Origin: a virus
Reading direction: 5' to 3' (one strand)
DNA: 46,325 nucleotides
IMG/VR virus record: IMGVR_UViG_3300033143_004276
Location: 1 to 46,325 of that record
Positions 1-7,105 of the stretch are shown piece after piece. Both the position numbers and the translations under genes were made by a program. Positions within the stretch are counted from its first letter, which is position 1; every line of letters starts with the position of its first letter. The notes under the pieces were generated by a model. That model did not search any database and was not told where the DNA came from. It was given only the letters and a program-made list of their open reading frames with translations.

Positions 1-129
1 AGCAGTGTCGATACCAGTTTGAACCATTGCTTCTATCGAAGAGATAGTCTCTGCGATTTTTGAACCATATTTTCTGTGTTTAAGTGAGGAGATTAGTACT
101 TTCTCCAGAGTTGCCTTGTGTTGTGACAT
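1..129 (-). CDS. Hypothetical protein, 3' end outside window
   Basis: An ATG at 127-129 on the minus strand opens a frame that runs without a stop to the window edge (43 codons seen). It is preceded by an AAGGAAAA ribosome binding site. The visible N-terminus is basic and mostly helical in character, beginning MSQHKATLEK. It is the last gene seen in the minus-strand direction, downstream of the membrane-anchored coiled-coil gene. No family is recognised and the protein is incomplete, so no function is proposed. Confidence 0.6.
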   Translation of the reverse strand, partial: MSQHKATLEKVLISSLKHRKYGSKIAETISSIEAMVQTGIDTA

Positions 130-171
130 AACTTTTCCTTTTAGTTAAGGCGCGATGATTCGCGGCACAAT

Positions 172-594
172 TTATATAAATTTCATTATGGCCACTATAA
201 TACCTAATGTAAGGCTTATAGCAGATAATACTTTAATTCTCTTAGCCCATTTTTCTGAAAAATAGGTCTTTACAGCTGCTGTCGCCTCTGCTTCTTTCAC
301 CAATGGGGTCAACTTATCTTGCATATTTCCTTGACTCTCTTCGAGAAGATCAGTCCGTCTCATGTGCTCTTTCAATTGACTATTATACTCAGTCAGCTGC
401 TTATCTTGTGTGCCTAATTGGGCAATGATATTGCTATTCATATCTTTGAGATCTTGGTGGCGGGTTTCATCTTTAACTTCGTGAGCGTTGAAAGATTCTC
501 TCCCCTCAGCGTTCTCAATTCTTACTTGGTCAAGCTTGTCATCTATCTTCTCAAGCTTGTCTAGGATAAATTTTCCTAGGCCATTGTCATCCAT
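172..594 (-). CDS. Coiled-coil protein with C-terminal membrane anchor (holin/XhlA-like shape)
   Basis: 140 residues. Residues about 5-100 are highly charged and heptad-like, predicting a long coiled coil. A short basic stretch (KRIKVL) is followed by one hydrophobic segment at about 120-138 ending in MKFI, so the protein is probably C-terminally anchored in the inner membrane with its bulk in the cytoplasm. This shape is seen in XhlA-type accessory lysis proteins and small phage membrane proteins, but no diagnostic motif is present. The ATG at 594 has a strong GAGG site five bases upstream. It lies at the end of the minus-strand transcript, where lysis-associated genes could sit. A lysis role is inference only. 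Confidence 0.75.
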   Translation of the reverse strand: MDDNGLGKFILDKLEKIDDKLDQVRIENAEGRESFNAHEVKDETRHQDLKDMNSNIIAQLGTQDKQLTEYNSQLKEHMRRTDLLEESQGNMQDKLTPLVKEAEATAAVKTYFSEKWAKRIKVLSAISLTLGIIVAIMKFI

Positions 595-653
595 ATTTAC
601 CTCAATTTATTAGGTCTTTGACTATAGTTATCCTATCATAAGTACTACTTAAG

Positions 654-659
654 TATAAT
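654..659 (+). promoter_or_regulatory. Putative -10 element for the plus-strand gene pair
   Basis: A perfect TATAAT lies 22 bases before the GTG start at 682, in the divergent gap between minus-strand and plus-strand genes. No TTGACA-like box is seen at the usual distance; a TTGACT at 618-623 is too far away. It is the only plausible plus-strand promoter for the two genes that follow. Confidence 0.45.
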
Positions 660-681
660 ATAGGTGCAAATAGGAGATCTA

Positions 682-879
682 GTGGAAAAGATTTTAGACA
701 ATAAAATTCAGCATTTAGCTAAAGAAGCACAATCTTTAGCTAATGTGAAAGCAGGACTACAGCAGCAATTGGGGGAAATCAATACCAGGTTGACCCAAAT
801 AACAGGTGCCTTGGTAGAATTACATAAAATAAAAGATGAATTTAAAGGGGATAAAAGTGAAAATCAAGCAAATAGTTAA
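682..879 (+). CDS. Small coiled-coil protein, plus-strand island
   Basis: 65 residues from a GTG start at 682, chosen because AGGAG at 672-676 sits five bases upstream; an in-frame GTG at 664 has no ribosome binding site. The protein is almost entirely helical with heptads rich in L, I, Q and K and ends in a charged KGDKSENQ tail. It overlaps the next gene by 23 bases, so the two are translationally coupled. One of only two convincing plus-strand protein genes in 46 kb. No known family recognised; a small oligomeric or chaperone-like role is possible but unsupported. Confidence 0.65.
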   Translation: MEKILDNKIQHLAKEAQSLANVKAGLQQQLGEINTRLTQITGALVELHKIKDEFKGDKSENQANS

Positions 880-1225
880 TCCAGATTTTTCTCAAGCATA
901 TGTGAAATTAATGAAGCTTCAAGTTCCAATGAAGACAGCATATAAGCTGAAGAAGATAGCAGAATTGATAACCGATGAGCAAAAGAAGTATGAAGAGCTA
1001 AGAAAAGAGCTATTGACTAAATTGGGTGAAAAAAATGAAGATGGTAGCCTAAAGATAGATCAAGGAATCGTTAGTTTGGGTGAGAATCAGCAAGCATACT
1101 ATGAGCAACACTTAGAGCTATTAGATATAGATGTAGAGATGGGTGTAATCAAAATAGATGACCTAGGCGATGCACAGCTAAGTGCTGCAGAGCTAAGCTC
1201 ATTAGGTGAGTTAATCGGCGATTAG
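857..1225 (+). CDS. Small phage protein, DUF1617-like
   Basis: 122 residues from a GTG at 857, preferred over an upstream in-frame ATG at 836 because AAAGGGG at 844-850 is correctly spaced before it. The N-terminus (VNPDFSQAY, then a K-rich helix) is followed by a helical middle with an EEL-REL segment and an acidic C-terminus. By eye the pattern (a start such as VKIKQIVNP, a helix ending KKIAELI, a GEKNEDGS turn) recalls the DUF1617 family of small phage proteins, whose role is unknown. It overlaps the preceding plus-strand gene, and its last 15 bases overlap the tail of the convergent HNH gene. Confidence 0.65.
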   Translation: MKIKQIVNPDFSQAYVKLMKLQVPMKTAYKLKKIAELITDEQKKYEELRKELLTKLGEKNEDGSLKIDQGIVSLGENQQAYYEQHLELLDIDVEMGVIKIDDLGDAQLSAAELSSLGELIGD

Positions 1226-1717
1226 CTTATCTGATTTTCTTCTATTTTCTACTCTAGTTAATATCTGTAAATTATTGGGATGATGTAGACCACCTTTAGA
1301 TAAAGGCATAATATGGTCTACTTCATGCTTAATACCTGTTTTTAAACTAATTTCTTTGCATTTCTTATAAATATCAGCAATTTCACCCAATTCTTCTCTT
1401 GTCATATTAGGTGTTTGATTTATTTTTGTCGCACGTCTTCTTGCTCTAAGTTCTGCTTTTCTAGCCAAATTATTTTTACTCCATTCTCTACCATGGGCAT
1501 CCTTATGCTCCTTATTGGCTAAATACCACCTTGCGTTCCTAATACTCTCTTCTTCTTTATGATTATTTTTATATATCTTATTACTATAGTTTTTACACTT
1601 CTTGCAACTACTCATACGGCCAGACTTTAATTCTCTTCTTCTCGGAAAATCAGTTAAAAACTTTACAATATTACATTTAGTACATTTTTTATTTAATAAC
1701 TGCGTCATCACCCTCAT
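1211..1717 (-). CDS. HNH endonuclease with N-terminal zinc finger
   Basis: 168 residues. Residues 12-15 (CTKC) and 38-41 (CKKC) form a zinc-binding module; a basic linker follows. The C-terminus carries an HNH core, VDHIMPLSKGG, then HHPNNLQIL and ENRRKSDK, the usual H..H..N arrangement of the beta-beta-alpha metal fold. Such free-standing phage HNH enzymes are often homing endonucleases. The start could be the ATG at 1717 or the ATG at 1708; the latter follows GAGGGTG. It overlaps the preceding minus-strand gene by 29 bases and the convergent plus-strand gene by 15, suggesting insertion with little spare sequence. Confidence 0.85.
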   Translation of the reverse strand: MRVMTQLLNKKCTKCNIVKFLTDFPRRRELKSGRMSSCKKCKNYSNKIYKNNHKEEESIRNARWYLANKEHKDAHGREWSKNNLARKAELRARRRATKINQTPNMTREELGEIADIYKKCKEISLKTGIKHEVDHIMPLSKGGLHHPNNLQILTRVENRRKSDKLIAD

Positions 1718-1925
1718 CTTCTTCTATTGATTTTTGACAATGATTAGTGTCCATCTTGTTGAGAAGCCAGCATAACCATTTAGCCCATAATTGACGATGT
1801 TGTCTTTTTCCTGCCCTACTAGAGATTGTTTCATCTACATCCCCTCCTAGAATAGTATTAGCTAATTGATCTATGGATATTAAAATATTCCAAATATACC
1901 TGCAAATCCAGCACTGCTTTTCCAT
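1689..1925 (-). CDS. Conserved small phage protein, unknown function
   Basis: 78 residues with a recognisable phage pattern: an N-terminal hydrophobic, W-rich segment, then DQLANTILGGDVDETISS, a basic stretch, WLCWLL and a C-terminal D-x-x-HC-x-x-SIE. Proteins of this pattern are common in tailed phages near virion or lysis genes, but their function is not established. The ATG at 1925 overlaps the stop of the preceding gene. The hydrophobic stretches are short and interrupted, so a membrane protein is possible but not clear. Confidence 0.75.
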   Translation of the reverse strand: MEKQCWICRYIWNILISIDQLANTILGGDVDETISSRAGKRQHRQLWAKWLCWLLNKMDTNHCQKSIEEDEGDDAVIK

Positions 1926-2941
1926 TATTCATCTTCCTCTATAGTATAAAAAGTCATTGTCCCATATGTGCCACTCATTGCAATATCGTTTACAATCTTA
2001 ATTCTTAATTCCATACCTTTTGATGCTTCTAATATGACCTTACGATCATAGGAAAAAGGAAATACGTATGTGGGGAGAGTTAATACGTCACATGGTTCTA
2101 TTTGCCCTTTACCTTGCCGAGCCACATTGATTATATCTCTAATGTTTTTATATTTACGAGAATACACATTAACTTTATTAGGCAAGTTGTTAGGGTCGTA
2201 TGCCCAAATTTCAAATGTGATAGGTTCCATGCCTAAATCAGAAGAAAATTGTATTTCAGCATCTTTGATACTAAGTATTTTCTCAGCAGCTGGCTTTATT
2301 GTATATGTAGATCCTGCAGCATATGAGTAATCAACCGTAAGAGCACCCGTTAATGTGTAACTAGCGTCTATGATAATCTTGCCTAATTCAAAATCAACTG
2401 TATAATCCGTATCTTGAGTTATCTCAACACCACCATCGTAAGCATGAAATAATTGCGCAGTGTTTAATGTATCTTCAAATGTTATTTTTCCATGAGAACA
2501 ATCGATAATGTAATCTTTAACTAGGTCATATATTTTTTCAGAATCTAATATTGGAGATTCGGCCACTACTCTTATGCTCTCTTCATACCACGTGCTTTTA
2601 TCCATAAAATTATGCGTACAAATAGTTTCAGCACTGCCTTCTGCTTCAATAAGGATCATTTCAGGGCGACCAGTTACTGGAGATACCTTATCTAATTTCA
2701 CTTTAATACTATTTGGGAACGCCCCTTTAATTAAATCTATACCATCAGACATACCTAAATCACTAGAGCCATCATTGATAACAATATCTCCGCTACCGAC
2801 ATGCACAATGATCTCATCACTGTTTGCCCATAGCAAATAATCTAGTGCAGGAATAGTAACTTGTGAATTCGCGTTAATTGTAACACCTGTATCAGATATA
2901 GATATACTACTGCCAGTTGTATTTTTTATAATTTTACTCAT
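1925..2941 (-). CDS. Probable virion protein (tail or head appendage), beta-rich
   Basis: 338 residues. Residues 1-75 contain a short beta module, with LLWANSDEI, GSGDIVINDG and SDGIDLIKG, which is a recurring N-terminal piece of phage structural proteins. The rest is beta-rich, with DYTVDFELGKIII and YSYAAGST, ending in a charged strand and an EEDE tail. No enzyme motif is seen. It is the last of five adjacent, tightly spaced virion-type genes (3958 to 1925), each starting at or near the previous stop. An appendage or receptor-side role is inferred from composition and position only. Confidence 0.7.
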   Translation of the reverse strand: MSKIIKNTTGSSISISDTGVTINANSQVTIPALDYLLWANSDEIIVHVGSGDIVINDGSSDLGMSDGIDLIKGAFPNSIKVKLDKVSPVTGRPEMILIEAEGSAETICTHNFMDKSTWYEESIRVVAESPILDSEKIYDLVKDYIIDCSHGKITFEDTLNTAQLFHAYDGGVEITQDTDYTVDFELGKIIIDASYTLTGALTVDYSYAAGSTYTIKPAAEKILSIKDAEIQFSSDLGMEPITFEIWAYDPNNLPNKVNVYSRKYKNIRDIINVARQGKGQIEPCDVLTLPTYVFPFSYDRKVILEASKGMELRIKIVNDIAMSGTYGTMTFYTIEEDE

Positions 2942-3420
2942 TAATTAGATCCTGATAATTCAAGTCCGCATACCATATTTCTTGCGGATCCAGATATTAC
3001 TCTCATAGCAAGTTGTGTATTAGTGGGAACTGCCCAAGTAACGTTAAAACTGCCCCCTCTAGCGCTTACAATTGAAACAGTACCTATAAGGGTTAAATTA
3101 GTTTCATCACCTGTATGGTGATATACAGATATATCAAATGTGCTTATATTTTCCGAAGAAACGAAGATTCTTTTTATTTCTGCGTTATTGATATATACAA
3201 AGCGACCAGCTTTATTGCTTGGAACAGTTTCGCACTGAAGCCATGTTCCAGAATTTATATTAGAAGCTCTACCGAAAGAAAATCCAGGAGAAGCAGAAGT
3301 TATTATAGTATCTTGAACTTCTTCAATTGCCTCTTGGATATTGTCAGCAACAAACCCGTTTGTTTCGTTATCGAAGAGCAAACTTCTAGCTACATCTTTT
3401 ATGTATGAGCGGAGAGACAT
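2941..3420 (-). CDS. Probable virion protein with C-terminal beta domain
   Basis: 159 residues. A short helical N-terminus (residues 1-40, including FVADNIQEAIEEVQDT, a pattern common where phage fibre proteins trimerise) is followed by a glycine- and serine-rich linker and a beta domain of about 110 residues. The ATG at 3420 has GAGG seven bases upstream and overlaps the previous stop. The NIQEAIEEVQ segment is typical of collar or fibre proteins. Function inferred from composition and neighbours. Confidence 0.65.
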   Translation of the reverse strand: MSLRSYIKDVARSLLFDNETNGFVADNIQEAIEEVQDTIITSASPGFSFGRASNINSGTWLQCETVPSNKAGRFVYINNAEIKRIFVSSENISTFDISVYHHTGDETNLTLIGTVSIVSARGGSFNVTWAVPTNTQLAMRVISGSARNMVCGLELSGSN

Positions 3421-3707
3421 TAGGCTACCTCAGTAATTCTTACATCTACTGTTTCACCAGTATTTGCCACGATCCATATGGGGAGAGACTCTGATGCCTC
3501 GATCTGTATCCATTGGCCTTTAAAAATTTTAGTACCACTGTTCGAATCTACGGAATTATCATATCCGTAATAGATTGTGCCATCAGTTGGTTGAAGAGTT
3601 ACAACCTTGCGTTCTTCCTGAACAGATCCGCCGACTTTAACTTCTTGAGCTGTATCGGTTACAGGTGTGGCTTTATAAGCACCTGGCCCGTCTAATGGTT
3701 GAATCAT
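3420..3707 (-). CDS. Small virion protein, beta-sandwich type
   Basis: 95 residues. The middle, TLQPTDGTIYYGYDNSV, followed by GTKIFKGQW and ESLPIWIVAN, is a pattern seen in many small phage head or decoration proteins: a single beta domain of about 70 residues after a short N-terminal arm. Start ATG at 3707 overlaps the preceding stop and has an AGGTG site. No enzyme motif. Likely displayed on the capsid or at the tail; exact location unknown. Confidence 0.65.
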   Translation of the reverse strand: MIQPLDGPGAYKATPVTDTAQEVKVGGSVQEERKVVTLQPTDGTIYYGYDNSVDSNSGTKIFKGQWIQIEASESLPIWIVANTGETVDVRITEVA

Positions 3708-3958
3708 TATTCACCTGCACCATCTTCTGCACTAGAGTCGCTGCTTTCGACTTCAGATTCAGGCTCTACAACTTGTAGTACCTCTAAACAGTGCCTATCT
3801 ATCTTAGGTATTAAGCCCTGTTGCATAAAGGATAGGAGCTTAAAATACTCAATAATTTCAGCTGTATCCATTGTGAATTTAGCATTTTTAGCCACTATAT
3901 TCATGAACTTGATTACTTTTTGCTTATCTTCTTCATTAAAGTTTTTATTCGGGTTCAT
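3707..3958 (-). CDS. Small helical protein, unknown
   Basis: 83 residues from the ATG at 3958, which has GGAG five bases upstream. A longer in-frame start at 4027 is rejected because that extension covers the promoter and part of the terminator. The protein is helical (KVIKFMNIVAKNAKF, EIIEYFKLLSFMQQG) with an acidic, serine-rich tail ESEVESSDSSAEDGAGE. No family recognised. It is the first gene after a terminator-promoter junction, so it heads a new transcript for the virion genes to its left. Confidence 0.7.
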   Translation of the reverse strand: MNPNKNFNEEDKQKVIKFMNIVAKNAKFTMDTAEIIEYFKLLSFMQQGLIPKIDRHCLEVLQVVEPESEVESSDSSAEDGAGE

Positions 3959-3988
3959 ATGCTCTCCAGATCTTATACTAATATATTC

Positions 3989-3997
3989 ATTATACCA
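3989..3997 (-). promoter_or_regulatory. Extended -10 promoter TGGTATAAT
   Basis: Reads TGGTATAAT on the minus strand, an extended -10 (TGn before TATAAT) with no clear -35. It is 31 bases upstream of the ATG at 3958 and just after the 4017-4049 terminator. The same nine bases recur upstream of several genes in the window. Confidence 0.6.
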
Positions 3998-4016
3998 TAC
4001 CACTCTATATTGCAAT

Positions 4017-4049
4017 AAAAAAGCCACTGCTTTTACACAGTGGCTTTTT
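4017..4049. terminator. Bidirectional rho-independent terminator
   Basis: GCCACTG at 4023-4029 pairs with CAGTGGC at 4038-4044 around an eight-base loop, and the stem is extended by A-T pairs. Minus-strand reading ends in TTTTTT and plus-strand reading in TTTTT. It ends the transcript of the repeat-containing virion gene at 4067-5206. Confidence 0.9.
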
Positions 4050-4066
4050 ACTAAATTAAAGCAATA

Positions 4067-5206
4067 TTAGGACATTTCTAATGTTCTAATATTATGAGCG
4101 AGCTTACTGGATACCCACTCAATATCGACAGATGCACCAGCTCTCATTTCCATGTATGAACCTGGAGAGATTGGAAAACCATTTGTCGCAGTTACACCAG
4201 TAGCACCAATGAATAATTTCTTATTATCATTGTTGTAAATCCATAAGTATTTACGAGCAGCAAGCGGAGAAGCAACAATATCTTCAGCTACATTAGCTGT
4301 ACCAAGAGTGTTAACATTACTAGCAATCGCAGTGTTAGCAAGAGCTGCATCATTAACAGTAAGAGGATCAGATCCTGTAAGGTAAGTATAAAGTGCGCCA
4401 TCAGCATCAACTTGAAGCGGAGTATAGTCTCCATCAGTATCTGCAAGTGAAGCTAGAGTATCGTTACGAACAGCAAGTCCCATAACGCCCTGATCACCTG
4501 ATGCATGAGCTGCGTCCTCTGCTTTAGAAAGAGCAGTAAGCGTTGCATCTATACTTGTAGTGTCACTAGCAATTGTACCAGTATCTACTAAGATTGAATC
4601 TAAAGTAATACCTTGAGCTAATTGTTCAACTTCGATAGCTGCAAGGTCGATAACCATTGCTGCTGTATCAAGAGCGATTGCACTAGTATCTGCATCAATT
4701 GTAGTCAAGATATCCACAGCGTCGTTATCACGAACGTGCATTTCACCTTTAGCATTAGTAAAAATTCCTTGATAGTCTCCTTCAGTACCAGCAAGCAATG
4801 CTGAGTTTGAACCGTCAACATCGTCCATTCTAATACCTAAGATAAATCCACCAGTATCGCCTGAAGTATGTGTACTATCTTCTGCATAATCTGAATTGGC
4901 ATCAACGTTAACTACAGCATTAACACGTAATGCACCAGCGGCGTCAACCTGAAGTGGAGTATAGTCTCCATCAGTTGATGCTAAAGTTCCACCAGCATCA
5001 CTACGGACAGCTAGTCCCATGACACCAGTATCACCAGAAACATGTGCACTATCTTCTGCTTGGCCTAATTCAGTATATACATCGATAGCTTCACGTGAGC
5101 CATCAGTTGTATGAGTTACTAACGTACCATCGCTGGATCGTAGATATGCGCCTACGCTATCACTATCGGCGATTTCAGTAGTATCGAAATTTAATTGGTC
5201 TTTCAT
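4067..5206 (-). CDS. Virion protein with three internal repeats
   Basis: 379 residues. Three copies of a roughly 45-residue unit are visible, at about 50-95, 107-155 and 231-275. Each starts ED(S/A)-x-H-x-SGD-x-G, has a short LAVR or LGIR strand and ends in DGDYTPLQVDA-like sequence. A C-terminal beta domain (about 310-379, with KYLWIYNNDNKKLFIG) closes the protein. These repeats and the C-terminal domain are common in phage virion surface proteins. It has its own promoter upstream (5243-5251) and a terminator downstream, so it is probably a single-gene transcript, as expected for an abundant structural protein. Confidence 0.8.
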   Translation of the reverse strand: MKDQLNFDTTEIADSDSVGAYLRSSDGTLVTHTTDGSREAIDVYTELGQAEDSAHVSGDTGVMGLAVRSDAGGTLASTDGDYTPLQVDAAGALRVNAVVNVDANSDYAEDSTHTSGDTGGFILGIRMDDVDGSNSALLAGTEGDYQGIFTNAKGEMHVRDNDAVDILTTIDADTSAIALDTAAMVIDLAAIEVEQLAQGITLDSILVDTGTIASDTTSIDATLTALSKAEDAAHASGDQGVMGLAVRNDTLASLADTDGDYTPLQVDADGALYTYLTGSDPLTVNDAALANTAIASNVNTLGTANVAEDIVASPLAARKYLWIYNNDNKKLFIGATGVTATNGFPISPGSYMEMRAGASVDIEWVSSKLAHNIRTLEMS

Positions 5207-5242
5207 AAAGATCCCCTAAAAAAAATGTTTATCATCAATACT

Positions 5243-5251
5243 ATGATACCA
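5243..5251 (-). promoter_or_regulatory. Extended -10 promoter TGGTATCAT
   Basis: Minus-strand TGGTATCAT, one mismatch from the recurrent TGGTATAAT, 36 bases upstream of the ATG at 5206. It lies in the 60-base gap between two virion genes, consistent with a separate transcript for the repeat protein. Confidence 0.45.
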
Positions 5252-5266
5252 CAAGTGTGAGTTAAA

Positions 5267-5980
5267 TTAACTCCAAGTTAATATTTCTATTACAGTATTG
5301 TCTTTGTTAGCCTTCATATATATAGTTGAATTCGTCAGTTTAACACCTTCTACTAAGTAGATATTGCCAGGCATAACTGTTATAAAATTTACCGTTGTTG
5401 TATTGGCAATATAAGATATAGCTATTTTAGCTTTATTACGGGCTCGTAATAAAAACTGTACTGTACCAGTTGGCAGTAATTGCGAATACTCTGTTGATGA
5501 ACTTAGGGCCTGTATATTAAAAATACTAGGTGTTCCAGCGTTAGAGACGTTTATAGTAGCTTCAACAGGAAGTGGATTATTATCTCCTATTTTTGTCCCG
5601 TACTTGTCAACCAGGATAGTTCTTCTAGCAACAACAGGTTCTTCTTCATATGTTATTCGTTCAACTTCTTGTTCTGGCACATTAGGTCTGTTTTGCTCAA
5701 TGGCTTCAATTGTCGCATTATCGCCAGCAAGGAAAGCGGATATATCTGTCTTGTGACTTACTCCTTTACTAATTGGACCAACTAGCAGTGTCACTCTATC
5801 TGGTAATACTTTTTTTACTTTTAAACTTAGATTGTCTTGGGTAGACGATTTTAGGATTATTACTTGGCCAACTCTCAAAATACAATTATCAGCTACAGTA
5901 AGGGCACCTGATATTGAACCATCAGATGTTAGTGGAGTAGGGGGAACGCTATAGAGGCGTTTCTCAGTTATGTTGCTCAT
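5267..5980 (-). CDS. Probable virion protein, beta-rich
   Basis: 237 residues from ATG at 5980; AAGG lies four bases upstream, whereas the in-frame TTG at 5995 has no binding site. Three parts are visible: a beta region at 1-90 (NCILRVGQVIILKSS), a linker with ARRTILVDKYGTKIGDNNPL at about 120-140, and a C-terminal beta domain (about 165-237) with QFLLRARNKAKI and EGVKLTNSTIYMKA. Such C-terminal domains recur in phage head and tail surface proteins. A -10-like sequence lies upstream, inside the gap before the preceding gene. Confidence 0.7.
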   Translation of the reverse strand: MSNITEKRLYSVPPTPLTSDGSISGALTVADNCILRVGQVIILKSSTQDNLSLKVKKVLPDRVTLLVGPISKGVSHKTDISAFLAGDNATIEAIEQNRPNVPEQEVERITYEEEPVVARRTILVDKYGTKIGDNNPLPVEATINVSNAGTPSIFNIQALSSSTEYSQLLPTGTVQFLLRARNKAKIAISYIANTTTVNFITVMPGNIYLVEGVKLTNSTIYMKANKDNTVIEILTWS

Positions 5981-6027
5981 TTTTACCTTAACCAAACATC
6001 TACAACCGTATGTAGACTTTTATAGTA

Positions 6028-6033
6028 TTATAT
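6028..6033 (-). promoter_or_regulatory. Possible -10 element TATAAT
   Basis: TATAAT on the minus strand, 47 bases upstream of the ATG at 5980 and close to the stop of the preceding gene. It lacks the TG or TA extension shared by the stronger sites, so support is weak. Confidence 0.3.
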
Positions 6034-6036
6034 AAT

Positions 6037-6450
6037 TTAACCTATATGCATGTTTCTTTTCTGAAGCTCTTCTTCTTCAAGACTTTCATTAAAAGATTTA
6101 CCATTGCCCCAACTACTGTTCTCCGTAGAATCTCGCTTCTCTAATGGCTTTGCTGCTTCTTCGTAAAAACCGTTTAACTTGCCGTTCCATTCGTCTTCAG
6201 CCTTCTGAAGTTGTTCTTCTGAAACAGTTAAGTGCCCAAACATTTCTTGGTCAGTGGGCTGTTTAGGTGTACCTTTAACTATTGATTTAGCAAAATCACT
6301 AAAAATTTGTTTAGCTTCTTCGCTATCTGGGTCTATTTTTCGTCTCTCAATGACGTCATTTTTTCCAGCTTGTGATTTTTCACAGGTTTTGAATAATAGA
6401 GTATTTTCACTACCAGACAAAGACCATTGACCACTTTGATTAACCTTCAT
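6037..6450 (-). CDS. Hydrophilic protein with N-terminal GQWSL peptide, unknown
   Basis: 137 residues from ATG at 6450, which overlaps the previous stop by 11 bases; an upstream in-frame start at 6480 lies deeper in the neighbour. The protein is charged and probably largely helical or disordered. Its N-terminus, MKVNQSGQWSLSG, carries a peptide found also in the upstream gene (6440-7105) and, near its C-terminus, in the protein at 36466-36747. No enzyme motif. The location between neck and virion surface genes suggests an internal head or assembly protein, which is inference. Confidence 0.65.
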   Translation of the reverse strand: MKVNQSGQWSLSGSENTLLFKTCEKSQAGKNDVIERRKIDPDSEEAKQIFSDFAKSIVKGTPKQPTDQEMFGHLTVSEEQLQKAEDEWNGKLNGFYEEAAKPLEKRDSTENSSWGNGKSFNESLEEEELQKRNMHIG

Positions 6451-7105
6451 CGTTTTCGTTCCCACCACGCATATTACCATTGTAATCTATTTTTTTAGCT
6501 TCATCGTGCTTCGTTTGAAGTGCCACTTTCTCTTCTTCAGAAAAAACCTTAACAGGCTGCTGAGCACTCTTCTCTTGATCAGTCTTAACTTGACGCGCCA
6601 ACTGATTTTTAGTACTATCACGTCCGCCTGACGCCCATTCTTTTTGCGCTTTATTACCACCTGCACCCTCAACTTCCACGCTTGTACGATTTGATTTTCT
6701 TTTTATATTATCTTTTGTACTATATAGTTCCATATCCTTAGGACCATAATTGCTCTTGTCTAAAGACCATTGCCCATTGTCATCAAATTTTATTAATTCT
6801 GTTTGCAATAACGGTTCTGGTTTAGGCTTTATTGCTTCTTTTTCGCCTCTATCACGATCGATAACATGGCGAGTAGCATCAGCCTCACCAAAGCCCTTTT
6901 TATCCATAGCTGCTCGGATTTTATCTTGAATCTTTTTATCGATATCATCATCTTTATTCATATTAGCTACATCACTAGAGATACGACTGTTGACTGTCTT
7001 CTCTTCTTTAGAGCCATCCGGCTCACTGTTAGTGCCATTTTCAGCAGACTTATTTAGTTCGTTTTTATATTCTTGCAACTTTTTATATATGCTATTTAAA
7101 TCCAT
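6440..7105 (-). CDS. Hydrophilic protein with internal GQWSL peptide, unknown
   Basis: 221 residues, strongly charged, low in hydrophobics and probably extended. Residues 52-75 form a helical stretch with a KKGFGEADATRHV segment. The peptide IKFDDNGQWSLDKSN is at about 105-119; its GQWSL core (111-115) is shared with the next gene and with 36466-36747. The ATG at 7105 touches the preceding stop, and its end overlaps the next gene by 11 bases, so the three genes from 8196 to 6037 are probably translationally coupled. Unknown function. Confidence 0.65.
   Translation of the reverse strand: MDLNSIYKKLQEYKNELNKSAENGTNSEPDGSKEEKTVNSRISSDVANMNKDDDIDKKIQDKIRAAMDKKGFGEADATRHVIDRDRGEKEAIKPKPEPLLQTELIKFDDNGQWSLDKSNYGPKDMELYSTKDNIKRKSNRTSVEVEGAGGNKAQKEWASGGRDSTKNQLARQVKTDQEKSAQQPVKVFSEEEKVALQTKHDEAKKIDYNGNMRGGNENDEG

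Noticed and set aside
3707-4027. Longer 106-residue version of the gene at 3958
   Set aside because: The extra 23 codons cover the promoter and part of the terminator, and the ATG at 3958 has a good GGAG.
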